Shown here: one piece after another, positions 39,386 to 48,158 of the stretch
Position numbering within the stretch: position 1 is the first letter of the stretch
Layout of the letters: each line of letters opens with the position of its first letter
From: Enterobacter sp. JBIWA008
GTDB lineage: Bacteria > Pseudomonadota > Gammaproteobacteria > Enterobacterales > Enterobacteriaceae
NCBI RefSeq assembly: GCF_019968765.1
Contig: NZ_CP074149.1
Coordinates: 1,736,001 to 1,800,000 of the forward strand
DNA length: 64,000 nucleotides
Direction of reading: 5' to 3'
Program-made: the position numbers and the translations under genes
Notes under the pieces: model-generated
Database searches by the model: none
Told to the model about the DNA's origin: nothing
What the model saw: only the letters and a program-made list of their open reading frames with translations

Positions 39386-40219
39386 ATGTTTGTTCCATTT
39401 CTCATTATGTTACGTGAAGGGCTCGAAGCTGCCCTCATCGTGAGCCTCATCGCCAGTTATCTGAAGCGTACCCAGCGCGGGCGCTGGATTGGCGTCATGT
39501 GGATCGGGGTATTCCTTGCCGCGGCACTCTGTCTGGGCCTCGGTATCCTTATCAACGAAACCACCGGGGAGTTCCCGCAGAAAGAGCAGGAGCTGTTTGA
39601 GGGTATCGTCGCCGTGATTGCGGTGGTGATCCTCACCTGGATGGTGTTCTGGATGCGTAAAGTCTCCCGCAACGTGAAGGTGCAGCTGGAGCAGGCGGTG
39701 GATAACGCGCTGCAAAAGGGCAATAACCACGGCTGGGCGCTCATTATGATGGTCTTTTTCGCCGTCGCGCGTGAAGGCCTGGAGTCTGTTTTCTTCCTGC
39801 TGGCGGCGTTTCAGCAGGATGTGGGTATCTGGCCGCCGCTGGGAGCCGTGCTGGGTCTCGCCACGGCCGTGGTGCTCGGTTTCCTGCTCTTCTGGGGCGG
39901 TATTCGCCTGAACCTGGGCGCCTTCTTCAAGTGGACCAGCCTGTTTATTCTGCTGGTGGCGGCAGGGCTGGCGGCAGGGGCGATACGCGCCTTCCACGAG
40001 GCGGGACTGTGGAACCACTTCCAGGACGTGGCGTTCGACCTCAGCAACGTGCTCTCCACCCATTCTCTGACCGGCACCCTGCTTGAAGGTATCTTCGGCT
40101 ATCAGGAAACGCCGAGCGTCAGCGAAGTGGCGATGTACTTTATTTATCTGGTTCCGGCGCTGGTGCTGTTCGCTATGCCGCCACGTACCGGCTCGCAGGC
40201 GTCGCGCGTTACGCCATAA
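39386..40219 (+). CDS. efeU: Ferrous iron permease EfeU
   Basis: A 277-residue inner membrane protein of the OFeT/Ftr1 family with two iron-binding R-E-G-L-E motifs (R-E-G-L-E-A-A-L near the N-terminus and R-E-G-L-E-S-V-F at about 130), in seven expected helices. It is intact here; in E. coli K-12 the gene is frameshifted. First gene of efeUOB, behind a Fur box. Confidence 0.96.
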   Translation: MFVPFLIMLREGLEAALIVSLIASYLKRTQRGRWIGVMWIGVFLAAALCLGLGILINETTGEFPQKEQELFEGIVAVIAVVILTWMVFWMRKVSRNVKVQLEQAVDNALQKGNNHGWALIMMVFFAVAREGLESVFFLLAAFQQDVGIWPPLGAVLGLATAVVLGFLLFWGGIRLNLGAFFKWTSLFILLVAAGLAAGAIRAFHEAGLWNHFQDVAFDLSNVLSTHSLTGTLLEGIFGYQETPSVSEVAMYFIYLVPALVLFAMPPRTGSQASRVTP

Positions 40220-40259
40220 TTTTTGTTTGAGTTACAACATACTTTTATAGGGAAGAGTC

Positions 40260-41387
40260 ATGGCAATTCAGTTCCGTCGTAGTGCGTTATGCGCAGGCAT
40301 TGCCGCGCTGTTCGCTTCCGCATTCTCCGCCTGGGGCGCGGATGTTCCTCAGGTCAAAGTGACCGTCAACGATAAGCAGTGTGAGCCGATGACCCTCACG
40401 GTGAACAGCGGCAAAACCCAGTTCATTATTCAGAACCACAGTCAGAAAGCGCTGGAATGGGAGATCCTGAAAGGCGTTCTGGTGGTGGAAGAGCGCGAAA
40501 ACATCGCCCCTGGCTTCAGCCAGAAGATGACCGCCAACCTGCAGCCGGGCGAGTATGAGATGACCTGCGGCCTGCTGACCAACCCTAAAGGGAAGCTGAT
40601 CGTCAAAGGTGAAGCAACGGCCGATGCGGCGAAAGGCGCTGCGGTGCTGAGCCTGGGTGACGCCATTACCGCGTATAAAGCCTATGTCACGAAAGAGACG
40701 GCGGACCTGGCGACGGCAACCAAAGCCTTTACCGATGCGGTGAAGGCCGGTGACATCGAAAAAGCGAAATCCCTCTATGCGCCAACCCGTCAGCACTACG
40801 AGCGCATCGAGCCGATTGCCGAGCTGTTCTCTGACCTTGATGGCAGCATTGATGCACGCGAAGACGATTTCGAGCAGAAGGCCGCCGATCCGAAATTCAC
40901 CGGTTTCCACCGCCTGGAGAAAGCCCTGTTTGGCGACAACTCCACCAAAGGGATGGAGAAATACGCTGAGCAGCTGAACGGCGACGTGCTGGAGCTGCAA
41001 AAGCGCATCAGCGAGCTGGCCTTCCCGCCGTCAAAAGTGGTCGGCGGCGCGGCCGGTCTGATTGAAGAAGTGGCCGCCAGCAAAATCAGCGGTGAAGAGG
41101 ACCGCTACAGCCATACCGATCTGTGGGACTTCCAGGCTAACGTCGACGGCGCGCAGAAAATTGTTAACCTGCTGCGTCCTCAGCTGCAGAAAGAGAACGG
41201 CGAGCTGCTGGCCAAGGTGGATGCCAACTTCAAAAAAGTCGACACCATTCTGGCGAAGTACCGTACCAAAGACGGGTTTGAGACCTACGACAAGCTGACC
41301 GATGCCGACCGCAACGCGCTGAAAGGCCCGATTACCGCCCTGGCGGAAGATCTCTCCCTGCTGCGTGGCGTACTGGGTCTGGACTAA
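40260..41387 (+). CDS. efeO: EfeO, periplasmic cupredoxin/imelysin iron-binding protein
   Basis: A 375-residue periplasmic protein: signal peptide (cleavage near S-A-W-G-A-D), an N-terminal cupredoxin domain (about 30-125) and a C-terminal imelysin-type M75 domain with H-Y-E-R-I-E (HxxE metal site). It is thought to receive iron and pass it to EfeU. 40 bases after efeU and 5 bases before efeB. Confidence 0.95.
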   Translation: MAIQFRRSALCAGIAALFASAFSAWGADVPQVKVTVNDKQCEPMTLTVNSGKTQFIIQNHSQKALEWEILKGVLVVEERENIAPGFSQKMTANLQPGEYEMTCGLLTNPKGKLIVKGEATADAAKGAAVLSLGDAITAYKAYVTKETADLATATKAFTDAVKAGDIEKAKSLYAPTRQHYERIEPIAELFSDLDGSIDAREDDFEQKAADPKFTGFHRLEKALFGDNSTKGMEKYAEQLNGDVLELQKRISELAFPPSKVVGGAAGLIEEVAASKISGEEDRYSHTDLWDFQANVDGAQKIVNLLRPQLQKENGELLAKVDANFKKVDTILAKYRTKDGFETYDKLTDADRNALKGPITALAEDLSLLRGVLGLD

Positions 41388-41392
41388 GCACG

Positions 41393-42676
41393 ATGAATAA
41401 GCATAGCGAGAACGATGTGGTTGAGCCTTCACGTCGTCGATTGTTAAAAGGGGTAGGGGCGCTGGGTGGCGCGCTTGCTCTGGCCGGTGGCTGTCCGGAA
41501 GCGCATGCGGCGAAACAGCAAAGCGCGCCCGGCACGCTGTCACCCAATGCCCGCATGGAGAAGCAGCCGTTTTATGGCGAACATCAGTCGGGCATCCTGA
41601 CGCCGCAGCAGGCATCCATGATGCTGGTGGCCTTTGATTCGCTGGCCAGCGATAAAGCCGATCTGGAGCGCCTGTTCCGCCTGCTGACGACGCGCATCGC
41701 GTTTCTTACCGCCGGTGGACCGGCGCCCGATACGCTGAACCCGCGTCTGCCGCCAATGGACTCCGGCATTCTGGGGCCGTTTATCGCCCCGGATAACCTG
41801 ACCATTACCGTTTCGCTCGGTGAGTCGCTTTTTGACGCGCGCTATGGGCTGGCAAAACAGAAGCCGAAAGCGCTGCAGAAAATGACGCGTTTCCCGAATG
41901 ACTCCCTGGACGCGGCGCTCTGTCATGGCGACCTGCTCCTGCAGATTTGTGCCAATACCCAGGACACGGTGATCCACGCCCTGCGCGATATCATCAAGCA
42001 CACGCCGGATCTGCTGAGCGTGCGCTGGAAGCGGGAAGGGTTTATCTCGGACCACGCCGCCCGCAGCAAAGGGAAAGAGACCCCTGTGAACCTGCTGGGC
42101 TTTAAGGACGGTACCGCCAACCCTGACAGCAGCGATGCTGCACTGATGAAAGAGGTGGTGTGGGTCACTGCCGATCGGGGTGAACCGGCATGGGCGGTAG
42201 GCGGAAGCTATCAGGCGGTGCGGATCATTCAGTTCCACGTGGAGTTCTGGGACCGCACGCCGCTCAAAGAGCAGCAGACCATCTTTGGTCGCGATAAGCA
42301 AAGCGGCGCGCCGCTCGGCATGAAGAACGAGCATGACGTGCCCGACTACGCCAGCGATCCCAATGGCGATACCATCGCGCTGGACAGCCACATCCGTCTG
42401 GCCAATCCGCGCACCAAAGAGACGCAGTCGAGCCTGATGATGCGTCGGGGCTACAGCTATTCGCTGGGCGTGACCAACGCCGGCCAGCTCGATATGGGGC
42501 TGCTGTTCGTCTGCTATCAGCACGATCTGGAAAAAGGCTTCCTGACCGTGCAGAAGCGGCTCAACGGCGAAGCGCTGGAAGAGTACATTAAGCCCATCGG
42601 CGGCGGCTATTTCTTTGCCCTGCCGGGCGTGCGCGATCGGAACGCGTATCTCGCTCAAGGTCTTATTGAAGCCTGA
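41393..42676 (+). CDS. efeB: EfeB, Tat-exported dye-decolourising heme peroxidase
   Basis: A 427-residue DyP-type peroxidase with a twin-arginine signal (S-R-R-R-L-L-K-G) and the DyP motif G-F-K-D-G-T-A-N-P; the proximal heme His is in the E-F-W/F-H-V-E-F region. It oxidises Fe2+ or acts on heme in the periplasm for the EfeUOB system. Last gene of the operon, followed by a strong terminator. Confidence 0.95.
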   Translation: MNKHSENDVVEPSRRRLLKGVGALGGALALAGGCPEAHAAKQQSAPGTLSPNARMEKQPFYGEHQSGILTPQQASMMLVAFDSLASDKADLERLFRLLTTRIAFLTAGGPAPDTLNPRLPPMDSGILGPFIAPDNLTITVSLGESLFDARYGLAKQKPKALQKMTRFPNDSLDAALCHGDLLLQICANTQDTVIHALRDIIKHTPDLLSVRWKREGFISDHAARSKGKETPVNLLGFKDGTANPDSSDAALMKEVVWVTADRGEPAWAVGGSYQAVRIIQFHVEFWDRTPLKEQQTIFGRDKQSGAPLGMKNEHDVPDYASDPNGDTIALDSHIRLANPRTKETQSSLMMRRGYSYSLGVTNAGQLDMGLLFVCYQHDLEKGFLTVQKRLNGEALEEYIKPIGGGYFFALPGVRDRNAYLAQGLIEA

Positions 42677-42680
42677 TAAT

Positions 42681-42715
42681 TGTCCCCGCAACAGTTCGCG
42701 GGGACATTATTTTTT
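42681..42715 (+). terminator. Terminator of the efeUOB operon
   Basis: Perfect 9-bp stem TGTCCCCGC / GCGGGGACA, loop of 8, then TTATTTTTT. Confidence 0.93.
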
Positions 42716-42900
42716 CATATGACTATCCTCCTGTTATATTTCTGTAATATTTCTATATGAGACTGATTTCACCTGTAGGGACAGTCTTAAAGGTTGCAGT
42801 CAGGTAAAATAAATGTTGCATTTATGATAATTCCTGATGTACTTAAGATAAGACAGCGGTAGTTCCCGGCAGTGATGCTGAATCACTATGGAGATCGCGA

Positions 42901-43965
42901 ATGGTTGCGTCCTGTACTGGACAAGGTAAAGATAACAACCGCAGCACCCGGCGCGGAGGCTCAGACTCCGGCAGCGATTTCCTCACCACTAAATTCTCCC
43001 CCCTCCCTCAAGAATCTCATTCGACCGACGTGCAGAACGGTGCGCGTAGCTGTTCCGTATCGTTATCCGATAAAGCAAGCAATGGCTTACAAGGAAGCCA
43101 ACCCTCTGATGTTCGTGCGCATAATCGTGCCGAAGCTGGCGCGTGTGATGAATACCAACAACTCAAGGTGCTATCCATGGGAAGACAAAAAGCAGTGATC
43201 AAAGCTCGTCGTGAAGCAAAACGTGTGCTGAGACGGGATTCACGTAGCCATAAACAGCGTGAAGAAGAATCGGTCACCTCGCTTGTGCAGATGAGTGGCG
43301 TAGAAGCAATTGGCATGGCCCGAGACAGCCGTGATAATTCTCCAATTGTGGCGCGCAATGAGGCTCAGGCGCACTACCTGAATGCTATCGAGAGTAAACA
43401 GCTCATCTTTGCAACCGGTGAAGCCGGATGCGGGAAAACCTGGATCAGTGCAGCCAAAGCGGCGGAAGCGCTGATCCATAAGGACGTGGAAAGAATCATT
43501 GTTACCCGTCCGGTACTGCAGGCTGATGAAGATCTCGGCTTCTTGCCCGGTGATATTTCGGAGAAGTTTGCCCCCTACTTCAGGCCCGTCTATGACGTGC
43601 TGGTGAAGCGACTGGGTGCATCCTTTATGCAGTATTGCCTGCGACCAGAGATTGGCAAGGTGGAAATCGCGCCGTTCGCCTATATGCGCGGACGTACATT
43701 TGAAAATGCGGTCGTCATTCTTGACGAGGCTCAGAACGTGACCGCTGCGCAAATGAAGATGTTTTTAACGCGCCTCGGGGAGAACGTGACGGTTATCGTT
43801 AACGGCGATATTACCCAGTGTGACCTGCCATCCGGCGTGAAATCCGGGCTGAGCGACGCTATGTCACGTTTTGAGGAAGATGAGATGATTGGGGTGGTAC
43901 GGTTCACCAAAGAGGACTGCGTACGCTCCGCGCTCTGCCAGCGCACGCTGCAAGCGTATTATTGA
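42901..43965 (+). CDS. phoH: PhoH, phosphate-starvation-inducible ATPase
   Basis: A PhoH-family ATP-binding protein: Walker A G-E-A-G-C-G-K-T (about residues 171-178), Walker B V-V-I-L-D-E-A-Q. From the ATG at 42901 (GGAG 8 bases before) it has 354 residues, the annotated E. coli length. The first 92 residues look low in coding character; a second start at 43177 (M-G-R-Q-K, AAGGTG 7 bases before) would give a 262-residue core. Either is possible. I see no certain PhoB box in 42716-42900. Confidence 0.9.
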   Translation: MVASCTGQGKDNNRSTRRGGSDSGSDFLTTKFSPLPQESHSTDVQNGARSCSVSLSDKASNGLQGSQPSDVRAHNRAEAGACDEYQQLKVLSMGRQKAVIKARREAKRVLRRDSRSHKQREEESVTSLVQMSGVEAIGMARDSRDNSPIVARNEAQAHYLNAIESKQLIFATGEAGCGKTWISAAKAAEALIHKDVERIIVTRPVLQADEDLGFLPGDISEKFAPYFRPVYDVLVKRLGASFMQYCLRPEIGKVEIAPFAYMRGRTFENAVVILDEAQNVTAAQMKMFLTRLGENVTVIVNGDITQCDLPSGVKSGLSDAMSRFEEDEMIGVVRFTKEDCVRSALCQRTLQAYY

Positions 43966-43984
43966 ATTTGCTGTTGTGTTCAAG

Positions 43985-44010
43985 GCCCGGGAAACCGGGC
44001 TTTGTTTTTT
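43985..44010 (+). terminator. Terminator after phoH
   Basis: GCCCGG, loop GAAA, CCGGGC, then TTTGTTTTTT: a tetraloop hairpin with a T tract. Confidence 0.92.
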
Positions 44011-44066
44011 GTGCAGGCTTAGAGTGCGCAGGGAGTTTCAAGGTTCGAATCCCCTGGTGGCGATCC

Positions 44067-44129
44067 AAAAGAAAAAAGCCCGTACTTTCGTACGAGCTCT
44101 CATCTTGAATATGGCGGTGAGGGGGGATT
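44067..44129 (-). repeat. Partial duplicate of tRNA-Ser 3' end plus terminator
   Basis: 63 bases nearly identical to 44248-44311. It holds the terminator hairpin (CCGTAC/GTACG core), the spacer, CCA and acceptor/T-stem 3' strand of the tRNA-Ser gene. One G is lost in the G run. A likely trace of recombination at the tRNA. Confidence 0.85.
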
Positions 44130-44247
44130 GACTCGCTTCGCTCGCCCTTCGGGCAGCCCGTTCGCTGCGCTCTCGGTCTGTCCAACTGGCTGCCGCCAGT
44201 TGTCGAACCCCGGTCGGGGATTCTCATCCCCCCTTTTCGGAGAATAT
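44130..44247. repeat. Palindrome-rich insert between the two tRNA-Ser 3' ends
   Basis: Read on the minus strand, GACCGGGGTTCGA (a T-arm like 5' half) is followed by about 75 bases rich in small palindromes (CAACTGGCGGCAGCCAGTTG; GCCCGAAGGGC; GAGCGAAGCGAGTC) before AATCCCC of the duplicate. It looks like a T-loop-split tRNA fragment. Not a gene. Confidence 0.5.
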
Positions 44248-44257
44248 AAAAGAAAAA

Positions 44258-44283
44258 AGCCCGTACTTTCGTACGAGCTCTCA
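44258..44283 (-). terminator. Terminator of serX
   Basis: On the minus strand GCTCGTAC, loop GAAA, GTACGGGC followed by TTTTTTC, about 10 bases past the tRNA 3' end. A second copy follows in the duplicate. Confidence 0.85.
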
Positions 44284-44292
44284 TCTTGAATA

Positions 44293-44380
44293 TGGCGGTG
44301 AGGGGGGGATTCGAACCCCCGATACGTTGCCGTATACACACTTTCCAGGCGTGCTCCTTCAGCCACTCGGACACCTCACC
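44293..44380 (-). tRNA. serX: tRNA-Ser (anticodon GGA)
   Basis: An 88-base class II tRNA with CCA encoded. Acceptor GGTGAGG/CCTCACC, D arm, anticodon loop C-T-GGA-A-A, long variable arm (TATACGGCAACGTAT) and T arm GGGGGTTCGAATCCCCC. It matches E. coli serX, which also follows the phoH region on the minus strand. Confidence 0.97.
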
Positions 44381-44582
44381 ATATTGTTTTGCTGCCTGAC
44401 CGCTTGGGGGGCAACGGGGCGCTACTATAGGGAGTTGCGCTAAAACGGTCAAGCAGATTTTATGCATTCGCGCGCGTTCGGTTAAGCCTTAATCAGCTCA
44501 TAATGTAAGTATCCCGCTTAATCGTGCCATTCATATTTAGAGATCATCCGGCGTAATCAATCTGCCAACGAAAGAGATCGCT

Positions 44583-44861
44583 ATGCGTAAAGCCCGTTTT
44601 ACGGAGCATCAGATCATCGCTGTGGTTAAGTCGGTTGAAGCCGGACGAACCGTTAAAGATGTCGGCCGGGAGGCCGGTATATCTGAAGCCATCTACTACA
44701 ACTGGAAGTCCAGATACGCCGGCATGGAGGCTTCTGATATTAAAAAGATCAAGGATCTTGAGGACGAGAATCGGCGTCTCAAACAGATGTTTGCCGACCT
44801 GAGCCTTGAGAACCGGGCGCTGAAAGACGTTATCCAAAAAAGCTTTAAAACCAGCCTTTAA
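44583..44861 (+). CDS. IS3-family transposase OrfA
   Basis: A 92-residue OrfA: HTH (F-T-E-H-Q-I-I-A-V-V-K then V-G-R-E-A-G-I-S-E-A-I-Y-Y-N-W-K) and a leucine zipper (I-K-D-L-E-D-E-N-R-R-L-K-Q-M). This type normally makes OrfAB by frameshifting into orfB. The end (Q-K-S-F-K-T-S-L) departs from the usual one, and orfB is truncated, so the element is dead. Confidence 0.88.
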   Translation: MRKARFTEHQIIAVVKSVEAGRTVKDVGREAGISEAIYYNWKSRYAGMEASDIKKIKDLEDENRRLKQMFADLSLENRALKDVIQKSFKTSL

Positions 44862-45117
44862 GCGCGAGCTGGTCACTCATCTGATAACGACATTTGGACC
44901 CTGTATCCGTCAGGCCTGCCGGAGTCTGAACCTGAGCAGAACGGTTTACCATTACCGTCACGGATACCACGCGTGACGAACCCGTTATTGTCACGTTGCA
45001 GGCAGTGGCCGGGCGATACCCACGATACGGTTCTCCTAAACTTTTTCGGGTTCTGAGGCGGCAGGTACACCCGTGGAATCACAAAAGGATCCACCGTATT
45101 TACTGTCTGCTAAAAGT
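44862..45117 (+). pseudogene. IS3-family orfB remnant
   Basis: Two pieces of OrfB remain in different frames: R-E-L-V-T-H-L-x-T-x-F-G, then C-R-S-L-N-L-S-R-T-V-Y-H-Y-R; and after a break A-V-A-G-R-Y-P-R-Y-G-S-P-K-L-F with W-N-H-K-R-I-H-R-I-Y-C-L-L. The DDE core is gone after 45117. No terminal repeat seen. Confidence 0.82.
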
Positions 45118-45209
45118 CTTCATCATTATTATACGCTCCAGCTTTGTACGTTATTCTCCAATATGTAGCTGTTTTTAGAAAGTTGCTACAGTTTAGATAT
45201 TGTATTTAT

Positions 45210-45806
45210 CTATAAATATTCAAGCATTTGCAGGAAGCAATCGGCGTTGATGTAATCAAGAAGTTGCTGAGTGTGATGAATTTCTAATTTTCTCATAACG
45301 CTACGCTTATAAGCACTAAGTTTCTTTCTCTGTGCCTCAGTCCCTTTGGAAAAAAAATTCGGGGTGCGATTTATTTTCAATGTATTCAAGAAAATCTTCT
45401 CACCATGCGTAAAGAGATGTTTGCGTCTATTTTCAGATGAAATACAAATTCTTTTTCTTTCAGTAGATGCCCTCATAGGATTTAACCAATCCGAGAGTTT
45501 AACTTTGCCAGTTTGGACTATAAGCCAGCACTCCTCTTGAATGAAATATCTGATAACCTCAGCGGAAACAACATCAGAAACCACGAGAACAATGTCACCA
45601 GATTCAAAACCGCTATGAGTAGAAAGTTTAAACAAACTTTCGGCTGGGGACAGGTCGTTAAATAAAAAAACATAATCAATGCGGGTGACTGACAACTTGG
45701 CGTCAATACTGCAATTAATAGGCGCTTCTTTTTCAGATTCAGAAGAGAATAAATAGCGAACTGCGCTATAGAGATAATAATTGTCAGTGTAAGAAATAAA
45801 TTTCAT
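45210..45806 (-). CDS. LuxR-like DNA-binding protein with degenerate HTH
   Basis: About 198 residues, AT-rich. The N-terminal part (S-Y-T-D-N-Y-Y-L-Y-S-A-V-R-Y-L) resembles the receiver-like domain of BglJ/RcsA-type regulators, with no certain phospho-Asp. The C-terminal K-L-S-A-Y-K-R-S-V-M-R-K-L-E-I-H fits the recognition helix of LuxR proteins. The helix before it (F-S-K-G-T-E-A-Q-R-K) is altered. I start at 45806 (M-K-F-I-S-Y), without a strong ribosome-binding site; a longer frame to 45863 exists. Orphan regulator, function unknown. Confidence 0.55.
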   Translation of the reverse strand: MKFISYTDNYYLYSAVRYLFSSESEKEAPINCSIDAKLSVTRIDYVFLFNDLSPAESLFKLSTHSGFESGDIVLVVSDVVSAEVIRYFIQEECWLIVQTGKVKLSDWLNPMRASTERKRICISSENRRKHLFTHGEKIFLNTLKINRTPNFFSKGTEAQRKKLSAYKRSVMRKLEIHHTQQLLDYINADCFLQMLEYL

Positions 45807-45863
45807 TTCTAAATGTAAACACTTTAAGATTAATCTGGGAGGTCCACATTGCAAGCATAGCAA

Positions 45864-46637
45864 ATGGGATAAAAATCATTGAATTAGCTTTATTTATTAA
45901 TTCGTTATCAATCTAAAATTCAAAAAAATAACATAACGTATACGCCATTGATTAATTGATTACATGGATTTTACTAAAAAAGTAATGGGAACGATACCGA
46001 AAAAAAATCACATTAGTAAAAATGTATGATTAACTATTAAAATGAAGGTGTTACTGCAAAGTGATATTCATCTGGATAAGGTTTTTTCATCACTATTTTT
46101 AACTAAGTTAGTATGTAATTCAAATAAATAATACTTAACCACATATCATTCACAATATGAATGAATTCGTATGCGCAAAGCTTTCAAATAAAGAAAAGGT
46201 GTTTTTGATAAAGGAGCTAATAGCTTTTTCCTGTAGACGGCTCTTGGGAAAAGTGAATAATAGTCACTCTCATTTTGCAACACTGATTTTGACGATAAGA
46301 TGGCAAGCTTGAATCTTTCCGGCATCTGCGCAGGGTTTTATTCACACGCCTCTATAAGTTCCGCGCCTGATGAAACTTCAGAAAGTGTACGGCTGTAATG
46401 GACCTTTCCATTTCTACAGGTTCCGCAACAGTCCGATGGCCGTTCGTATCATCAATACAAGTATTCTCAAAACCAGATGAGCAATTCTTTAAACCGATAT
46501 ACTTCTGCCGTTAAGCTTTGTCGTGACGTAAGTATCTAGATAGCTGCACCGAAAACAGAACCCTTAGAGGGAATTCAGCCCGGATTGTGCGATCTGATCA
46601 ATCGCCAAACATCACAAACCGCCAACCGAACTGAGCG
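45864..46637. other. AT-rich gap without gene
   Basis: Very AT-rich (45880-46200), then mixed composition with no open frame of note. Near 46310-46540 the composition rises toward backbone level, but no family was recognised. It looks like scrap between IS remnants and may hold the LuxR-like gene's promoter. Confidence 0.5.
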
Positions 46638-47018
46638 ATGCCGATCATAGCACCCATTCCCCGCACCGAAAGATGCATGATGCAGAAAGCTATTCCCAAA
46701 ACACACGATAAAAAATACTCCCGCAGGCTCACCGCTTTGCTCATTTTACATCGCGGTGACCGTGTCAGTGATGTTGCCAGAACGCTCTGTTGTGCCCATC
46801 CATCCATTGGCCGCTGGATTAACTGGTTTACGCTTTCGGGTGTCAAAGGTCTCAAATCATTGGCTGCCGGGCGTTCCCGACGCTTGCCCTTTGAACATAT
46901 CTGCACGTTATTACGTGAACTGATACAGCATTCTCACGATGGTTTTGGTTATCAGCGCTCGCGCTGGAGCACAGAACTACTGACAATAAAAATCAACGAG
47001 ATCATCGGATGCTGTTAA
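46638..47018 (+). pseudogene. Truncated IS630-family transposase
   Basis: The first 126 residues of an IS630-type transposase: HTH region (K-Y-S-R-R-L-T-A-L-L-I-L-H-R-G-D-R-V-S-D-V-A-R) and the following R-W-I-N-W-F and F-E-H-I-C-T-L-L-R-E-L. It is cut off after K-I-N-E-I-I-G-C, before the DDE catalytic domain. Confidence 0.85.
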
Positions 47019-47619
47019 CATGCGCGAATGCATGTATAAAAGGCAGTCGTGGCATTTACTTTCTTCTGACGAAAACAAATAAGCCCCGTTTAAGTGAATA
47101 ATAAGAAATGATGAAAACTGAAAATGTCGTCAATATTTCACATGCTCAGTCACGTCCTGCTTCTCATTTTCTGATAAAAGTACAAAATCAGACATTTCAC
47201 GTGATTGGTGGTATTTTGTACAAAACCATCCCCTAAGCTAAATTGATCATTTGCTGCACACCCTTATCCCATAAGGCTTGAAGGGGTTATGCAAGAAAAT
47301 TCTTATAAATCAGAAAGATGATCTGTGATTGATAAAAAATGAAAATGTAAAACATTGTTACATTTTTTCATTTCCGTTCAGGCAGGGAACGTTCCTACAC
47401 TCCGGCTATTGGGTCTTATCCGAAATTTTTCATTTCAGACAAATACCCAAAAATACAGTGTCGGCATGCTGGTGGATGGAATGCGCCCGCTTTTAGTTCC
47501 GGGATTTTTATTTACGTCGGATGACGCAAACCGGAAAGTTGTTCTGGCTGGGTAATTTTTTCTTATTTATTTCTCACTGGCATTGACCGTTTCTATTACT
47601 CCATAGAACAGGGACAGCC
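47019..47619. other. Upstream region of the T6SS cluster
   Basis: 600 bases, AT-rich, between the IS630 fragment and tssB. It presumably carries the promoter of the T6SS operon. A 66-codon frame at 47355 has no recognisable content. No sigma-54 or other operator identified with confidence. Confidence 0.5.
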
Positions 47620-48119
47620 ATGTCTAACTCTTCCTTTCAGTCCGAAATCCCTAAAGCGCGTATTATTTAAAACTCGATTTGCATACGGGTGGCGCGAGCA
47701 AGAAAACCGAGCTTCCTCTGAAATTACTGGTGGCGGGCGACTTCAGTAATGGTCAGGAGTCTGCACCCTTGTCTGAGCGCAAAAAAGTCAATCTGAACAA
47801 AAATAACTTTGATTCAGTGCTTTCCGAATATTCCCCAAAAGTCAGTCTGACCGTTAAAAACACGCTCGCCGATGACGGCAGCGAAGACAACATCAGTTTG
47901 ACATTCCAGAGCATGAAGGATTTCACCCCGGAGCAGGTTTCCCGGCAAATCCCTCAGCTGAAGGCGATGCTTTCCATGCGCAACCTGCTTCGCGATTTAA
48001 AAGCAAACCTGCTGGATAACCAGGCCTTCCGAAAGGAGCTGGAAAAAATTCTGCTCGATCCGGCGTTAAGTGCAGAACTCAGAGCCGAACTTTCAGCCCT
48101 GGCACCTAAACAGCCATAA
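47620..48119 (+). pseudogene. tssB: TssB (T6SS sheath small subunit) with apparent N-terminal frameshift
   Basis: TssB and TssC form the contractile sheath. From the ATG at 47620 the frame reads M-S-N-S-S-F-Q-S-E-I-P-K-A-R-I-I and then hits TAA at 47668. The rest of TssB (L-D-L-H-T-G-G-A-S-K-K-T-E-L-P-L-K-L-L-V) continues in another frame from about 47670 to 48119. One base missing in the ATTATTTAAAAC stretch explains it. The homopolymer context makes a sequencing error possible. If real, the sheath is not made unless translation restarts, e.g. at the in-frame TTG at 47679. Confidence 0.8.
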
Positions 48120-48158
48120 CGGTCACGATGATTTAACGGATTAAAAAGGAAGATGCTG

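Noticed and set aside
42872..43198. 108-codon frame overlapping the start of phoH
   Set aside because: Different frame from phoH, no recognisable domain, overlaps the leader and N-terminal region; probably chance.
47355..47555. 66-codon frame before tssB
   Set aside because: No ribosome-binding site or family; lies in the AT-rich promoter region.
47650..47680. Programmed -1 frameshift in tssB
   Set aside because: The TTTAAAA run is not in the right phase for a slippery heptamer (codons are ATT TAA), and no TssB is known to use recoding. A mutation or read error is more likely.
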